Shown piece by piece: positions 1 through 7,135 of a stretch of 9,737 nucleotides of DNA. The notes beneath the pieces were generated by a model. It ran no database searches and was not told the DNA's origin. It saw only the letters and a program-made list of their open reading frames with translations. Where the stretch lies: NCBI GenBank assembly GCA_003104895.1, contig PQAG01000004.1, forward strand, positions 1 through 9,737, given 5' to 3'. Position 1 is the first letter of the stretch. Every line of letters begins with the position of its first letter. Made by a program: the position numbers and the translations under genes. The DNA comes from Nitrosomonadales bacterium. GTDB taxonomy: Bacteria > Pseudomonadota > Gammaproteobacteria > Burkholderiales > Sulfuricellaceae.

Positions 1-1
1 C

Positions 2-286
2 TTTTTCGAGCGCGATGATCTGCAAGTGCGCTTTCGGCCATCGTTTTTCCCCTTCACCGAACCATCGGCTGAGATGGATATGAGCTGGAACGGGGGCTGG
101 CTGGAGATTGGTGGTTGCGGAATGGTTCACCCCAATGTCCTCAAGCACGTCAACATCGACAGTGAAAAGTACATCGGCTTTGCTTTTGGCTTGGGCGTCG
201 AACGCTTGGCGATGTTGCGCTTTGGTGTCAATGACTTGCGTTTGTTTTATGAAAACGATCTGAAGTTTCTTAAACAATTCAACTGA
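2..286 (+). CDS. pheS: Phenylalanine-tRNA ligase alpha subunit, C-terminal part
   Basis: This is the last 94 codons of the alpha (catalytic) subunit of PheRS, which charges tRNA-Phe with phenylalanine in the cytoplasm as an alpha2-beta2 tetramer with PheT. The gene enters from beyond the left edge; the frame is open from base 2, and the GTG at 26 is an internal valine codon, not a start. Visible class II synthetase features are the motif 2-like stretch RFRPSFFPFTEPS, the WLEIGGCGMVHPNVL segment, and the motif 3 region GFAFGLGVERLAMLRFG with its conserved arginine. The C-terminus NDLRLFYENDLKFLKQF is the normal PheS end. It is followed by pheT in the same direction after an unusually long 91-base gap filled with short repeats. 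Confidence 0.97.
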   Translation, partial: FFERDDLQVRFRPSFFPFTEPSAEMDMSWNGGWLEIGGCGMVHPNVLKHVNIDSEKYIGFAFGLGVERLAMLRFGVNDLRLFYENDLKFLKQFN

Positions 287-294
287 ATCTGGAT

Positions 295-370
295 ATCAGT
301 TTTCAGCCAACAGCTGACAGTCAGAACTGTGCGCTGGGTAACTGACAACTGATTGCTAAAAAGCTGACAG
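295..370 (+). repeat. Degenerate CTGACA/AACTGA short repeats in the pheS-pheT gap
   Basis: The pheS-pheT gap contains repeated variants of one 8-9 base unit: AGCTGACAG twice (about 312-320 and 362-370), AACTGACAACTGA once (about 342-354), and the related TCAGTT, TTCAG and TCAGAACTG around them. The tract runs to within a few bases of the pheT start. Tracts built from AACTGA/AGCTGA-type units occur between genes in many bacteria. Whether this one is a remnant of such a family or a local low-complexity expansion is inference. No coding or clear hairpin structure is seen. Confidence 0.55.
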
Positions 371-377
371 CATAATT

Positions 378-2738
378 ATGAAATTCTCGGAAAACTGGTT
401 ACGTACGTACGTTAATCCTGCGCTTGATAGCAATCAACTGGCCCATGCCCTGACCATGGCCGGCCTCGAAGTGGAAGCGCTGGAATCCGTAGCGCCTGCA
501 TTTGAAAAGATCGTTGTCGCGGAAGTATTGTCTCTGGAAAAACACCCCAATGCCGATCGTCTCAATGTGTGCGTCGTCAATGCGGGTGCGGCTGAACCGC
601 TCCAGATCGTATGCGGTGCGGTTAATGTCCATGCTGGCGCGCGCGTTCCATGCGCCCTGGTGGGCGCAGAATTGCCAGGCATCACGATCAGGCGGGCCAA
701 GGTGAGGGGTGTGGAATCGTTCGGTATGCTGTGCTCCGCCAAGGAACTGGGGCTGGCAGTGGAAAGCAGTGGCTTGATGCTGTTGCCTGCCGATGCGCCC
801 GTAGGTACATCCATTCGCAGCTACCTTGATCTTGACGACCATTTGTTCACGCTCAAGCTGACGCCCAATCGAAGCGATTGCCTCGGCATGCTGGGGGTGG
901 CTCGCGAAGTGGCGGCTGTGACCGGACTGAAGCTTGAGCTTGAGCAGGATTTTGAGCCTGTTCTGGCCTCTGTTTCCGATAAGTTAGAAATTGACATGAT
1001 GGAACCCGCTGCCTGCCCGCGCTATTGCGGCAGGGTGGTGCGTGGCGTGAATCTGGCAGCAACTACGCCAGACTGGATGTTGCGTCGTCTTGAGCGCTCG
1101 GGTGTGCGAAGTATTAATGTCGTGGTAGATATCACCAACTATGTCATGCTGGAATTGGGCCAGCCTCTGCATGCCTTTGACCTAGGCAAGCTCAAGGGGG
1201 GCGTTCAGGTTCGCTTTGCCAACCCCGGCGAGCAGTTGATGCTGCTAAACCAGCAGGACGTGAAACTGGACCCGGATATGCTGGTGATTGCCGATCAGGC
1301 AGGCGCTCTGGCTCTGGCGGGTATCATGGGGGGCGAAAGCAGCGCGGTGTCGGACGGTACAACGGATATTTTCCTCGAAAGCGCATTTTTCAACCCTGAT
1401 GTGATTGCAGGCAAGGCGCGCCGTTTGGGTCTGTCAACGGATTCCTCATATCGTTTCGAGCGCGGTGTGGACTTTGCCGCAACCCGGACTGCTCTAGAGC
1501 GCGCATCTGCATTGATTCAACAGGTTTGTGGCGGCGATGCAGGCGAAGTGACAGAAGTGACGGGTGCGTTGCCTCAGCGCGAAGTCATCGTGCTGCGAGC
1601 CGAACGCGCACGGCGTGTGCTGGGTATTGATCTGGGCGTAGCAGCCATTTCATCGCTCCTGCAGCGCTTGGGTTTCGAATTCACCGAGCAGAAAGGCAAT
1701 TTCCAAGTAACGGCGCCCAGTTATCGCTTCGACCTGTCGATCGAGGCGGATTTGATCGAGGAACTGGCGAGACTGCACGGCTATGATCAAATCCCGGCTT
1801 TGCCGCCGCGCAGCATATTACGACTTCTTCCTCAGAATGAGTCGTTGCAGGGGCTGAGTCAAATTCGTCAATTGCTGATTGCCCGTGACTACCAGGAAGT
1901 CGTGACCTACAGTTTTGTGGACATGGAATGGGAATCCGATCTGGCCGGCAACGATCGGCCGGTCGCATTGCAGAACCCGATTGCGAGCCAGTATGGGGTG
2001 ATGCGATCCACCTTGCTGGGTGGCCTGCTGGAGGTGCTGCGCTTCAATCTCAACCGCAAGCAGGAACGGGTGAGGATATTTGAAATTGGCCGCTGTTTTG
2101 CTCCTGAAGAGAGCGGGTATACTCAGCCGCAGCGCGCGGCTGCCTTATGCTTCGGAAGCATCAGGGCGGAGCAGTGGGGCGAAACCATGCGCCAGGTCGA
2201 TTTCTTTGATATCAAGGCGGACCTCGAAGCGCTGTGCTACCCGCTTGAACTTGGCTTCATGGCAGCAAGCCATCCAGCGCTTCATCCCGGGCAGTCGGCC
2301 CGGATTCTGCTGAAAGAGGAACCGGTCGGCTGGATAGGAACCCTGCATCCACGCTGGCAGCAGAAATATGATCTGCCTCAGTCAGCAGCCATGTTCGAGA
2401 TCGATCTGGCGGTGCTGATGCAGCGAAAAATACCTGTGTTCAGCGAGATTTCCAAATTTCCCACGGTCCGGCGCGATCTGGCCATTGTCGTCGATGACAC
2501 GGTGCATGTACAAAATCTGCTCGACGGCATGAGAAAGCATCTGCCAGAGACCGTTACGGATCTCAAGTTGTTTGACGTGTATCGTGGCAAAGGTATTGAT
2601 TTAGGTAAAAAAAGTCTTGCATTCAAGGTGCTGATGCAAGATACTCAGAAAACGTTAACTGATGATGAAGTTGAAACGGTCATGGCAAATATCAAGGATA
2701 TTCTAACCACCCGTTTAAATGCGACATTCCGAGCTTGA
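378..2738 (+). CDS. pheT: Phenylalanine-tRNA ligase beta subunit
   Basis: Complete beta subunit of PheRS, 786 residues, close to the roughly 795 of E. coli. It partners PheS in charging tRNA-Phe and carries editing of mis-activated tyrosine. Domains in order: an EMAP/OB tRNA-binding domain at about 42-150 (IVVAEVLSLEKHPNADRLNVC, ending AKVRGVESFGMLCSAKELGL); the B3/B4 editing core at about 210-380 (NVVVDITNYVMLELGQPLHAFD, then SSYRFERGVD); B5 at about 403-475 (APSYRFDLSIEADLIEELARLHGY); the catalytic-like core at about 490-680; and a C-terminal FDX-ACB anticodon-binding domain at about 690-785 (FSEISKFPTVRRDLAIVV). The ATG at 378 gives the normal family N-terminus MKFSENWLR, but no clear Shine-Dalgarno precedes it because repeats fill the gap. 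The stop overlaps the ribosome-binding site of ihfA. Confidence 0.98.
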   Translation: MKFSENWLRTYVNPALDSNQLAHALTMAGLEVEALESVAPAFEKIVVAEVLSLEKHPNADRLNVCVVNAGAAEPLQIVCGAVNVHAGARVPCALVGAELPGITIRRAKVRGVESFGMLCSAKELGLAVESSGLMLLPADAPVGTSIRSYLDLDDHLFTLKLTPNRSDCLGMLGVAREVAAVTGLKLELEQDFEPVLASVSDKLEIDMMEPAACPRYCGRVVRGVNLAATTPDWMLRRLERSGVRSINVVVDITNYVMLELGQPLHAFDLGKLKGGVQVRFANPGEQLMLLNQQDVKLDPDMLVIADQAGALALAGIMGGESSAVSDGTTDIFLESAFFNPDVIAGKARRLGLSTDSSYRFERGVDFAATRTALERASALIQQVCGGDAGEVTEVTGALPQREVIVLRAERARRVLGIDLGVAAISSLLQRLGFEFTEQKGNFQVTAPSYRFDLSIEADLIEELARLHGYDQIPALPPRSILRLLPQNESLQGLSQIRQLLIARDYQEVVTYSFVDMEWESDLAGNDRPVALQNPIASQYGVMRSTLLGGLLEVLRFNLNRKQERVRIFEIGRCFAPEESGYTQPQRAAALCFGSIRAEQWGETMRQVDFFDIKADLEALCYPLELGFMAASHPALHPGQSARILLKEEPVGWIGTLHPRWQQKYDLPQSAAMFEIDLAVLMQRKIPVFSEISKFPTVRRDLAIVVDDTVHVQNLLDGMRKHLPETVTDLKLFDVYRGKGIDLGKKSLAFKVLMQDTQKTLTDDEVETVMANIKDILTTRLNATFRA

Positions 2739-2748
2739 GGAATAATTG

Positions 2749-3057
2749 ATGACGCTCACCAAAGCTGAACTGGCAGATATGCTGTTTGAACATGTTGGCC
2801 TGAACAAGCGTGAAGCAAAAGACATGGTCGAATCTTTTTTCGAAGAAATTCGTATGGCGCTGGAAAGCGGAGATGGCGTTAAGCTCTCCGGTTTTGGTAA
2901 TTTCGAATTGCGAGAAAAGCCACAACGCCCAGGCCGTAACCCTAAAACCGGTGAAGAAATCCCGATTACAGCTCGGCGTGTCGTAACATTTCATGCCAGC
3001 CAGAAACTCAAGGCACTAGTGGAAGAATCATATGCAGGAAACAGCGCACAAAGCTGA
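2749..3057 (+). CDS. ihfA: Integration host factor alpha subunit
   Basis: A 102-residue DNABII protein that pairs with IhfB to bind and sharply bend DNA, acting in recombination, replication and sigma-54 or other promoter architecture. The N-terminus MTLTKAELADMLFEHVGL, the beta-arm signature GFGNFELREKPQRPGRNPKTG (about 48-68) and the following IPITARRVVTF are typical of IhfA rather than HU or IhfB. Pro65, the arm-tip residue that intercalates into DNA, is present. I choose ATG 2749, not the in-frame TTG at 2746, because TGAGG at 2736-2740 lies 8 bases upstream and the family begins M-x-LTKAE. That site includes the pheT stop codon, so translation of the two genes is probably coupled. pheT-ihfA linkage is standard in beta- and gammaproteobacteria. 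Confidence 0.98.
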   Translation: MTLTKAELADMLFEHVGLNKREAKDMVESFFEEIRMALESGDGVKLSGFGNFELREKPQRPGRNPKTGEEIPITARRVVTFHASQKLKALVEESYAGNSAQS

Positions 3058-3421
3058 ACTGCCACCGATCCCTGCGAAGCGCTACTTCACCATTGGCGAG
3101 GTGAGTGAGCTTTGCGGTGTGAAACCGCATGTGCTTCGCTACTGGGAGCAGGAGTTCACCCAGCTTAAGCCCGTAAAGCGGCGCGGTAACCGCCGTTATT
3201 ATCAGCATCACGAGGTGTTGCTGATTCGTCGTATTCGTGAGCTGCTGTATGAGCAGGGCTTTACCATTAGCGGTGCTCGCAACCGTCTCGATGAAACTCC
3301 TGATGTCAAAAATGAAATCGCCATTGAGAAAGCGCCAGCGCTCAATGCGTCCGCATCTGATTATAATCTTGCGCATATCCGCAATGAAATTAAAAGCGTT
3401 CTGGAATTGTTACGCAACTAG
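3032..3421 (+). CDS. MerR-family transcriptional regulator
   Basis: A 129-residue small DNA-binding protein with an N-terminal MerR winged helix-turn-helix: YFTIGEVSELCGVKPHVLRYWEQEF (about 18-42), then the wing RRGNRRYYQHHEVLLIRRIRELL (about 50-72) and GFTISGARNRL (76-86). The remainder (about 95-129) is a short charged helix ending SVLELLRN, probably for dimerisation. There is no cysteine-based metal site of the MerR, CueR or ZntR kind and no effector domain, so the signal is unknown. The start overlaps the end of ihfA by 26 bases; GGAAG at 3021-3025 sits 6 bases upstream and there is no later usable ATG. A regulator of this type downstream of pheST-ihfA and just before tRNA-Pro is a recurring betaproteobacterial arrangement. 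Its target is not known. Confidence 0.93.
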   Translation: MQETAHKAELPPIPAKRYFTIGEVSELCGVKPHVLRYWEQEFTQLKPVKRRGNRRYYQHHEVLLIRRIRELLYEQGFTISGARNRLDETPDVKNEIAIEKAPALNASASDYNLAHIRNEIKSVLELLRN

Positions 3422-3441
3422 CTACAATTGTTCTTTTTGGC

Positions 3442-3447
3442 TATAAT
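3442..3447 (+). promoter_or_regulatory. Promoter -10 box of tRNA-Pro(GGG)
   Basis: A perfect TATAAT lies 9 bases before the mature tRNA 5' end. The next bases, GGCGGCC, form a GC-rich discriminator of the kind linked to stringent control of stable-RNA promoters. No good -35 box is present at 16-18 bases; TAGCTA at 3420-3425, which overlaps the regulator's stop codon, is the best placed but poor. The expected transcription start is about 3453-3455, leaving only a few leader bases. Confidence 0.65.
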
Positions 3448-3456
3448 GGCGGCCTT

Positions 3457-3534
<78 letters not shown>

Positions 3535-3542
3535 GAAACAGC

Positions 3543-3579
3543 AATGGGTTAGGCATTACACCTAACCCATTTTTATTTT
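3543..3579 (+). terminator. Rho-independent terminator after tRNA-Pro(GGG)
   Basis: An 11-bp perfect stem, AATGGGTTAGG with CCTAACCCATT, closes a 7-base loop (CATTACA) and runs into TTTTATTTT. It ends the tRNA-Pro transcript on the + strand. tadA ends at 3604 on the opposite strand, so the hairpin may also stop tadA readthrough, though the reverse-strand tail is not a good T-run. Confidence 0.92.
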
Positions 3580-3603
3580 CCAGATCTGATCTTTCGTTAT
3601 CAA

Positions 3604-4146
3604 TCACGACAAGTCCGGCAGCGCCCCATGGGGAGATCCGCATTGCACTGCCCATTTGTTTTTTTCCGCCCGATGCTGCGTACGCCGGCTGGTAAAGAAA
3701 CCGGATAACATTTTTCCGCATTGCTCTGCCTGGATGCCTCCCGTGACTTCGGTATGGTGATTCAGACGCTGCTCAAGGAAAAGATTGGTAATGCTTCCGC
3801 AAGCGCCGGTTTTAGGGTCATTGGCGCCATAGAACAAATGTCTGATACGCGCATGCATGATTGCCCCGGCACACATGACGCATGGCTCGAGGGTTACAAA
3901 TAAATCACAGCCCACCAGGCGGTAGTTGCCAAGATGCTTCGCAGCATCACGCATGGCTTGGATTTCGGCATGGGCGCTAGGATCGTTCTGGCTGATCGGT
4001 GCATTGAAGCCGCGACCAATAATCTGATTCCTGTAAACAACAATGGCGCCGACGGGCACTTCCCCGAGTATCGCTCCCCGGTCTGCAAGTTCAAGTGCCT
4101 GAGCCATGAATGAATCAATTTGTTCCGGTGTGTAATCGACTGTCAT
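3604..4146 (-). CDS. tadA: tRNA-specific adenosine deaminase
   Basis: A 180-residue cytidine/deoxycytidylate-deaminase fold enzyme that converts the wobble adenosine 34 of tRNA-Arg(ACG) to inosine so that it can read CGU, CGC and CGA. The zinc site is complete: HAE at 59-61 (His59 ligand, Glu61 proton shuttle) and PCVMC at 88-92 (Cys89 and Cys92 ligands). GEVPVGAIVV (29-38) and NDPSAHAEI are family hallmarks. It is slightly longer than the E. coli protein (167), with a divergent basic-to-polar C-terminal tail after GFFTSRR. ATG 4146 is the first possible start, since an in-frame TAA lies 12 bases upstream, and it aligns with the usual N-terminus. No Shine-Dalgarno sits at normal distance; AGGTGA at 4178-4173 is about 26 bases away. 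It diverges from the LysR gene. Confidence 0.97.
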   Translation of the reverse strand: MTVDYTPEQIDSFMAQALELADRGAILGEVPVGAIVVYRNQIIGRGFNAPISQNDPSAHAEIQAMRDAAKHLGNYRLVGCDLFVTLEPCVMCAGAIMHARIRHLFYGANDPKTGACGSITNLFLEQRLNHHTEVTGGIQAEQCGKMLSGFFTSRRTQHRAEKNKWAVQCGSPHGALPDLS

Positions 4147-4190
4147 GTATTTAAGTGTTTAATTATCAGATATCACCTTTTTTAATCTAT

Positions 4191-4203
4191 TCATTAAAGA
4201 TGA
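4191..4203 (+). promoter_or_regulatory. Candidate LysR-type binding box (T-N11-A)
   Basis: In the 104-bp gap between divergent tadA and the LysR gene, TCAT-TAAAG-ATGA is a 4-bp inverted repeat with a 5-base centre, exactly the T-N11-A LysR-type box. It also fits TNA-N7-TNA, the pattern described for CbbR-like members. It ends 47 bases before the LysR start, a plausible autoregulatory position. An overlapping dyad, TTTAAT-N6-ATTAAA (4181-4198), may extend the site. Such short dyads occur by chance in AT-rich DNA, so this is a candidate only. Confidence 0.4.
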
Positions 4204-4250
4204 TTTATGATTGAATACGCGGTCTAGATTAACACAAGCACGGGATTAGC

Positions 4251-5144
4251 ATGGCGGATCGTCGATTACAAGTTTTCTACACCGTTGCCAAACAACTCAG
4301 CTTTACCAAGGCGGCGGAACTTCTGTTCATGACTCAACCAGCCGTGACTTTTCAAGTCAAGCAGTTGGAAGAGCATTTCAATACGCGCTTGTTCGAACGC
4401 AGTCACAGCAAGATTTCCCTTACCCCGGCTGGTGAACTGGTGCTCGATTATGCAGAGCGGATTCTCGATCTGACGGCAGAGATGGAAACCCGAATGGGTG
4501 AGATGACCGGACAGATCAGTGGTGTCCTGATGGTGGGTGCCAGCACTACGATCGCTGAATATTTGTTGCCGCGGAAACTGGGGGAATTCAAGGCTCGTTA
4601 CCCACAGGTTCAGGCGCGCTTGACCGTCGCGAATTCAGATACGATCGAAAGCAAGGTCGCAGATCATACCCTGGATGTTGGCCTGATCGAGGCGCCATCG
4701 CACCACCCCCAACTGAAAAGTATCGTGTGCTGCGAGGATGAACTGGTGATGATTTGCTCACCGCAGCATCCTCTGGTGAAGCTGTCTGAAATTACGCCTG
4801 CGCAGTTGGCTGAGCAGCCCTATATCAGCCGTGAATCGGGGTCAGGCACGCGCAATGTGGTGGACGACTATTTCCGCCAAGCCCATGTTTCGCCGGATGA
4901 CCTTCATGTTGTGATGGAACTCGGCAGCCTCGAGGCGATTAAAGGTGCGGTGGAGGCCGGACTGGGTATTGCCATTGTTTCGCGCTCTACCATCCTGAAA
5001 GAACTCAAGCTTGGCGATCTGGTGGCGGTTTCACTGAATCCTCCATTGGTTCGTCCTTTGTCCGTGGTGTATGCAGAAGCAAAATTCCGCTCCCGTCTGT
5101 TGCAGGCTTTTCTGGATTATGCCGTCGCTAGATTAAAAGATTAA
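4251..5144 (+). CDS. LysR-family transcriptional regulator (CysL/CbbR-like)
   Basis: A complete 297-residue LysR-type regulator that should act as a tetramer on DNA with a small-molecule co-inducer. The N-terminal winged helix-turn-helix spans about 5-63 (SFTKAAELLFMTQPAVTFQVKQLEEHF, LFERS, LTPAGE). A linker helix follows at about 64-88, then a periplasmic-binding-like effector domain at about 91-295. ESGSGTR (195-201) and LGSLEAIKGAVEAGLGIAIVS (224-244) resemble the CysL/YwfK and CbbR group, whose members control sulfur assimilation or carbon fixation; assignment within that group is inference. No sulfur or Calvin-cycle gene is in the window, and its divergent neighbour tadA is not an obvious target. 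ATG 4251 gives the usual family length; only a weak GGGA lies upstream. Confidence 0.93.
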   Translation: MADRRLQVFYTVAKQLSFTKAAELLFMTQPAVTFQVKQLEEHFNTRLFERSHSKISLTPAGELVLDYAERILDLTAEMETRMGEMTGQISGVLMVGASTTIAEYLLPRKLGEFKARYPQVQARLTVANSDTIESKVADHTLDVGLIEAPSHHPQLKSIVCCEDELVMICSPQHPLVKLSEITPAQLAEQPYISRESGSGTRNVVDDYFRQAHVSPDDLHVVMELGSLEAIKGAVEAGLGIAIVSRSTILKELKLGDLVAVSLNPPLVRPLSVVYAEAKFRSRLLQAFLDYAVARLKD

Positions 5145-5178
5145 ATTAGGCAAACAAACGATTGAATATAAAGATTAA

Positions 5179-5598
5179 ATGCTGATACGAGGCGGCGCTG
5201 CTATCAGACCCGAAGAGCAAAAAGCGCTAAAATTATTTCGTGCATTGGGTAGTGCGCAGAAACAGACCGTGACCTCATTCATGGAGTTTCTGCTGAGCCA
5301 GGGTGGAAACGTAAAGGCAAACAAACCTTTGCAGCCGGACCCAATCCCTCGTCCGGGTAAGGAAAGTGTGGTCAAGGCCATCAAGCGTCTGCGAGCGACT
5401 TACCACATGCTGGATCAGAACCGGCTGTTCAACGAAACCTCACAGCACATGACTTCCCATTTGTTGCACGGAAAACCTGCGGCACAGGTGATAGACGAGC
5501 TGGAGGCCATGTTTGCGCAACATTACCAGCGCTATCTTGAGGATGCCGGCACTCCGGAAGCGGGGGAAAGCTCTGTATCAAGAGGGCAGGAAGTATAG
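5179..5598 (+). CDS. Uncharacterised 139-residue protein
   Basis: I do not recognise a named family. It is a soluble, mostly helical protein with no signal peptide or membrane segment. Residues 11-41 look like an amphipathic helix pair (PEEQKALKLFRAL, then VTSFMEFLLSQG). A proline-rich linker follows at about 50-60 (PLQPDPIPRPG). The more conserved-looking core is at 62-120 (ESVVKAIKRLRATYHMLD, NETSQHMTSHLLHGKPA, VIDELEAMFAQHYQRYL), and the tail is polar. Base composition and codon use match the neighbours, supporting a real gene. The ATG at 5179 follows directly on an in-frame TAA and has no strong Shine-Dalgarno; a slightly later start is possible. It lies 34 bases after the LysR gene on the same strand, so co-transcription is plausible, and it converges on the PhoH gene. 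Confidence 0.75.
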   Translation: MLIRGGAAIRPEEQKALKLFRALGSAQKQTVTSFMEFLLSQGGNVKANKPLQPDPIPRPGKESVVKAIKRLRATYHMLDQNRLFNETSQHMTSHLLHGKPAAQVIDELEAMFAQHYQRYLEDAGTPEAGESSVSRGQEV

Positions 5599-5676
5599 TG
5601 AGGGACGCAGTTCCTTAAAGCGGCTATCCTGGGCGGATGCGCGACGCATGGTTCCTTCCAGGAATGCTCACTTGAT

Positions 5677-7080
5677 TTAGAGCGCTTCCGAGGCGTAGTC
5701 GGCCAGCCTGGAGCGTTCGCCGCGCATCAGGGTAACGTGGCCATTGTGCGCCCACCCCTTGAAACGATCCACGACATAGGTTAGACCGGAACTTCCTTCA
5801 GTCAGGTAGGGGGTGTCAATCTGTGCGATGTTGCCCAGGCAAACCACCTTGGTGCCCGGACCGGCCCGGGTGATCAGCGTTTTCATTTGTTTTGGCGTGA
5901 GGTTCTGCGCTTCGTCAATGATCAGGAATTTGTTCTGGAACGTGCGTCCGCGCATGAAATTCAGGGCCTTGATCTTGATCCTGGAGCGGATCAGATCCTG
6001 AGTGGCGGCGCGCCCCCATTCGCCCGCTTCTTCATCGGTCTTGTTGAGCACGTCAAGGTTGTCTTCCAGGGCGCCCATCCAGGGGCTCATTTTTTCCAGT
6101 TCGGTGCCGGGCAAAAAGCCGATATCTTCGCCCACGGGTACGGTGACACGGGTAACAATGATTTCCGAGTAGCGTTTCTGGTCAAGCGTTTGTTGCAGAG
6201 CAGCGGCCAGGGTCAACAAGGTCTTGCCTGTTCCGGCCTGACCCAGCAAGGTGACAAAATCGATCTCCGGATCCATCAGCAGGTTGAGAGCGAAACTCTG
6301 CTCCCGGTTACGGGCATTGATGCCCCAAACGGCGTTCTTGTGATGACTGAAGTCCTGCAGTGTCTCCAGTACCATGGAGTTGCCCTGTTGTTCCTTTACG
6401 ATGGCGTAGAAGGGCTTGGGGTCTTCCTGGTAAACCAGTTCATTGACAAAAAGGCTGGAGCATAACGGTCCGGTCAGCTTGTAAAGAGTATGCCCGGCCT
6501 CCTGCCAGGATTTCATGTCCTTGCCGTGCCGATCCCAGAAATTTGCCGGCAGTTCGCGTGTCCCGGTGTAGAGAAGGTCGGTGTCCTCAAGCACCTTGTC
6601 GTTAAAGTAATCTTCTGCTGCGAGATCCAGCGCTCGGGCCTTGATCCGCATATTGATGTCTTTGCTGACCAGACTGACCTTGCGTTTGCTGTGCTGGCGC
6701 TGCAGGTGCATAACCACGGCAAGAATCTGGTTGTCGGCCTTGCCTACCGGGAAGTTGACCGGTAATTCGCCAGTGATGGCTTCCGTCTGGAGGAATAGCT
6801 TTCCGCTGGCGCTGCTATTGCCATGGCCTTTGAGGGGAATGCCCTGTTCAATTGCATCTTTGCAGCCGCTGACGATTTCGTCCAGAAATCGGCTCGCCTG
6901 ACGGGCATTGCGTGCGACTTCAGAAACACCCTTCTTGTTGTTGTCGAGTTCTTCAAGGGTCATCATCGGCAGGTAAATGTCGTGTTCCTCGAAACGGAAC
7001 AGGCTGGTCGGATCGTGCATCAATACATTGGTGTCCAGCACAAAAATCTTGTTGGAACTTGCCGACTTTCTTGAAGCCAT
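5677..7080 (-). CDS. PIN domain-PhoH ATPase fusion (PhoH2/YlaK-like)
   Basis: A 467-residue cytoplasmic protein joining an N-terminal PIN ribonuclease domain to a C-terminal PhoH P-loop ATPase. Proteins of this architecture have been described as ATP-dependent RNA unwinding nucleases. The PIN acidic residues are visible: Asp16 in FVLDTNVLMHDP, Glu43/44 in TLEELD, Asp116 in KADNQIL and Asp141 in SKDINMR. The ATPase shows Walker A GQAGTGKT (280-287), Walker B FLIIDEAQ (385-392), a sensor-like GNIAQIDTPYL (417-426) and a conserved RGERSRLA arginine region near the end. The PhoH name comes from a phosphate-starvation gene; no Pho box is seen here. ATG 7080 is preferred over the in-frame GTG at 7086, because AGGGAG lies 5 bases before it. 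folD is upstream with a 55-base gap, so readthrough from folD is possible. Confidence 0.95.
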   Translation of the reverse strand: MASRKSASSNKIFVLDTNVLMHDPTSLFRFEEHDIYLPMMTLEELDNNKKGVSEVARNARQASRFLDEIVSGCKDAIEQGIPLKGHGNSSASGKLFLQTEAITGELPVNFPVGKADNQILAVVMHLQRQHSKRKVSLVSKDINMRIKARALDLAAEDYFNDKVLEDTDLLYTGTRELPANFWDRHGKDMKSWQEAGHTLYKLTGPLCSSLFVNELVYQEDPKPFYAIVKEQQGNSMVLETLQDFSHHKNAVWGINARNREQSFALNLLMDPEIDFVTLLGQAGTGKTLLTLAAALQQTLDQKRYSEIIVTRVTVPVGEDIGFLPGTELEKMSPWMGALEDNLDVLNKTDEEAGEWGRAATQDLIRSRIKIKALNFMRGRTFQNKFLIIDEAQNLTPKQMKTLITRAGPGTKVVCLGNIAQIDTPYLTEGSSGLTYVVDRFKGWAHNGHVTLMRGERSRLADYASEAL

Positions 7081-7085
7081 GAACA

Positions 7086-7091
7086 CTCCCT
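7086..7091 (-). promoter_or_regulatory. Ribosome-binding site deciding the PIN-PhoH start
   Basis: On the minus strand AGGGAG is followed by TGTTC and then ATG (7080). This 5-base spacing favours ATG 7080. The GTG that begins at 7086 overlaps the site itself and is unlikely to be used. Confidence 0.75.
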
Positions 7092-7135
7092 AAAAAATTA
7101 AGGTATCAGTTTAAATAAGTTAAGTTGCATTTTGA

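Noticed and set aside
399..842. Minus-strand frames of 147 and 126 codons
   Set aside because: They are shadows of the 5' part of pheT with low-complexity, motif-free translations.
5599..5676. Possible bidirectional terminator between the unknown gene and the PIN-PhoH gene
   Set aside because: GCAT-TCCT-TCC-AGGA-ATGC (about 5646-5667) can fold only with a bulge and has no T-run on either side; I see no convincing terminator in this 78-base convergent gap.
5887..6465. A 192-codon open frame on the + strand
   Set aside because: It lies wholly antisense inside the PIN-PhoH gene, which has full domain support; the translation shows no recognisable motif.
7080..7086. GTG at 7086 as the start of the PIN-PhoH gene
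   Set aside because: It overlaps the AGGGAG ribosome-binding site, whose spacing fits ATG 7080.
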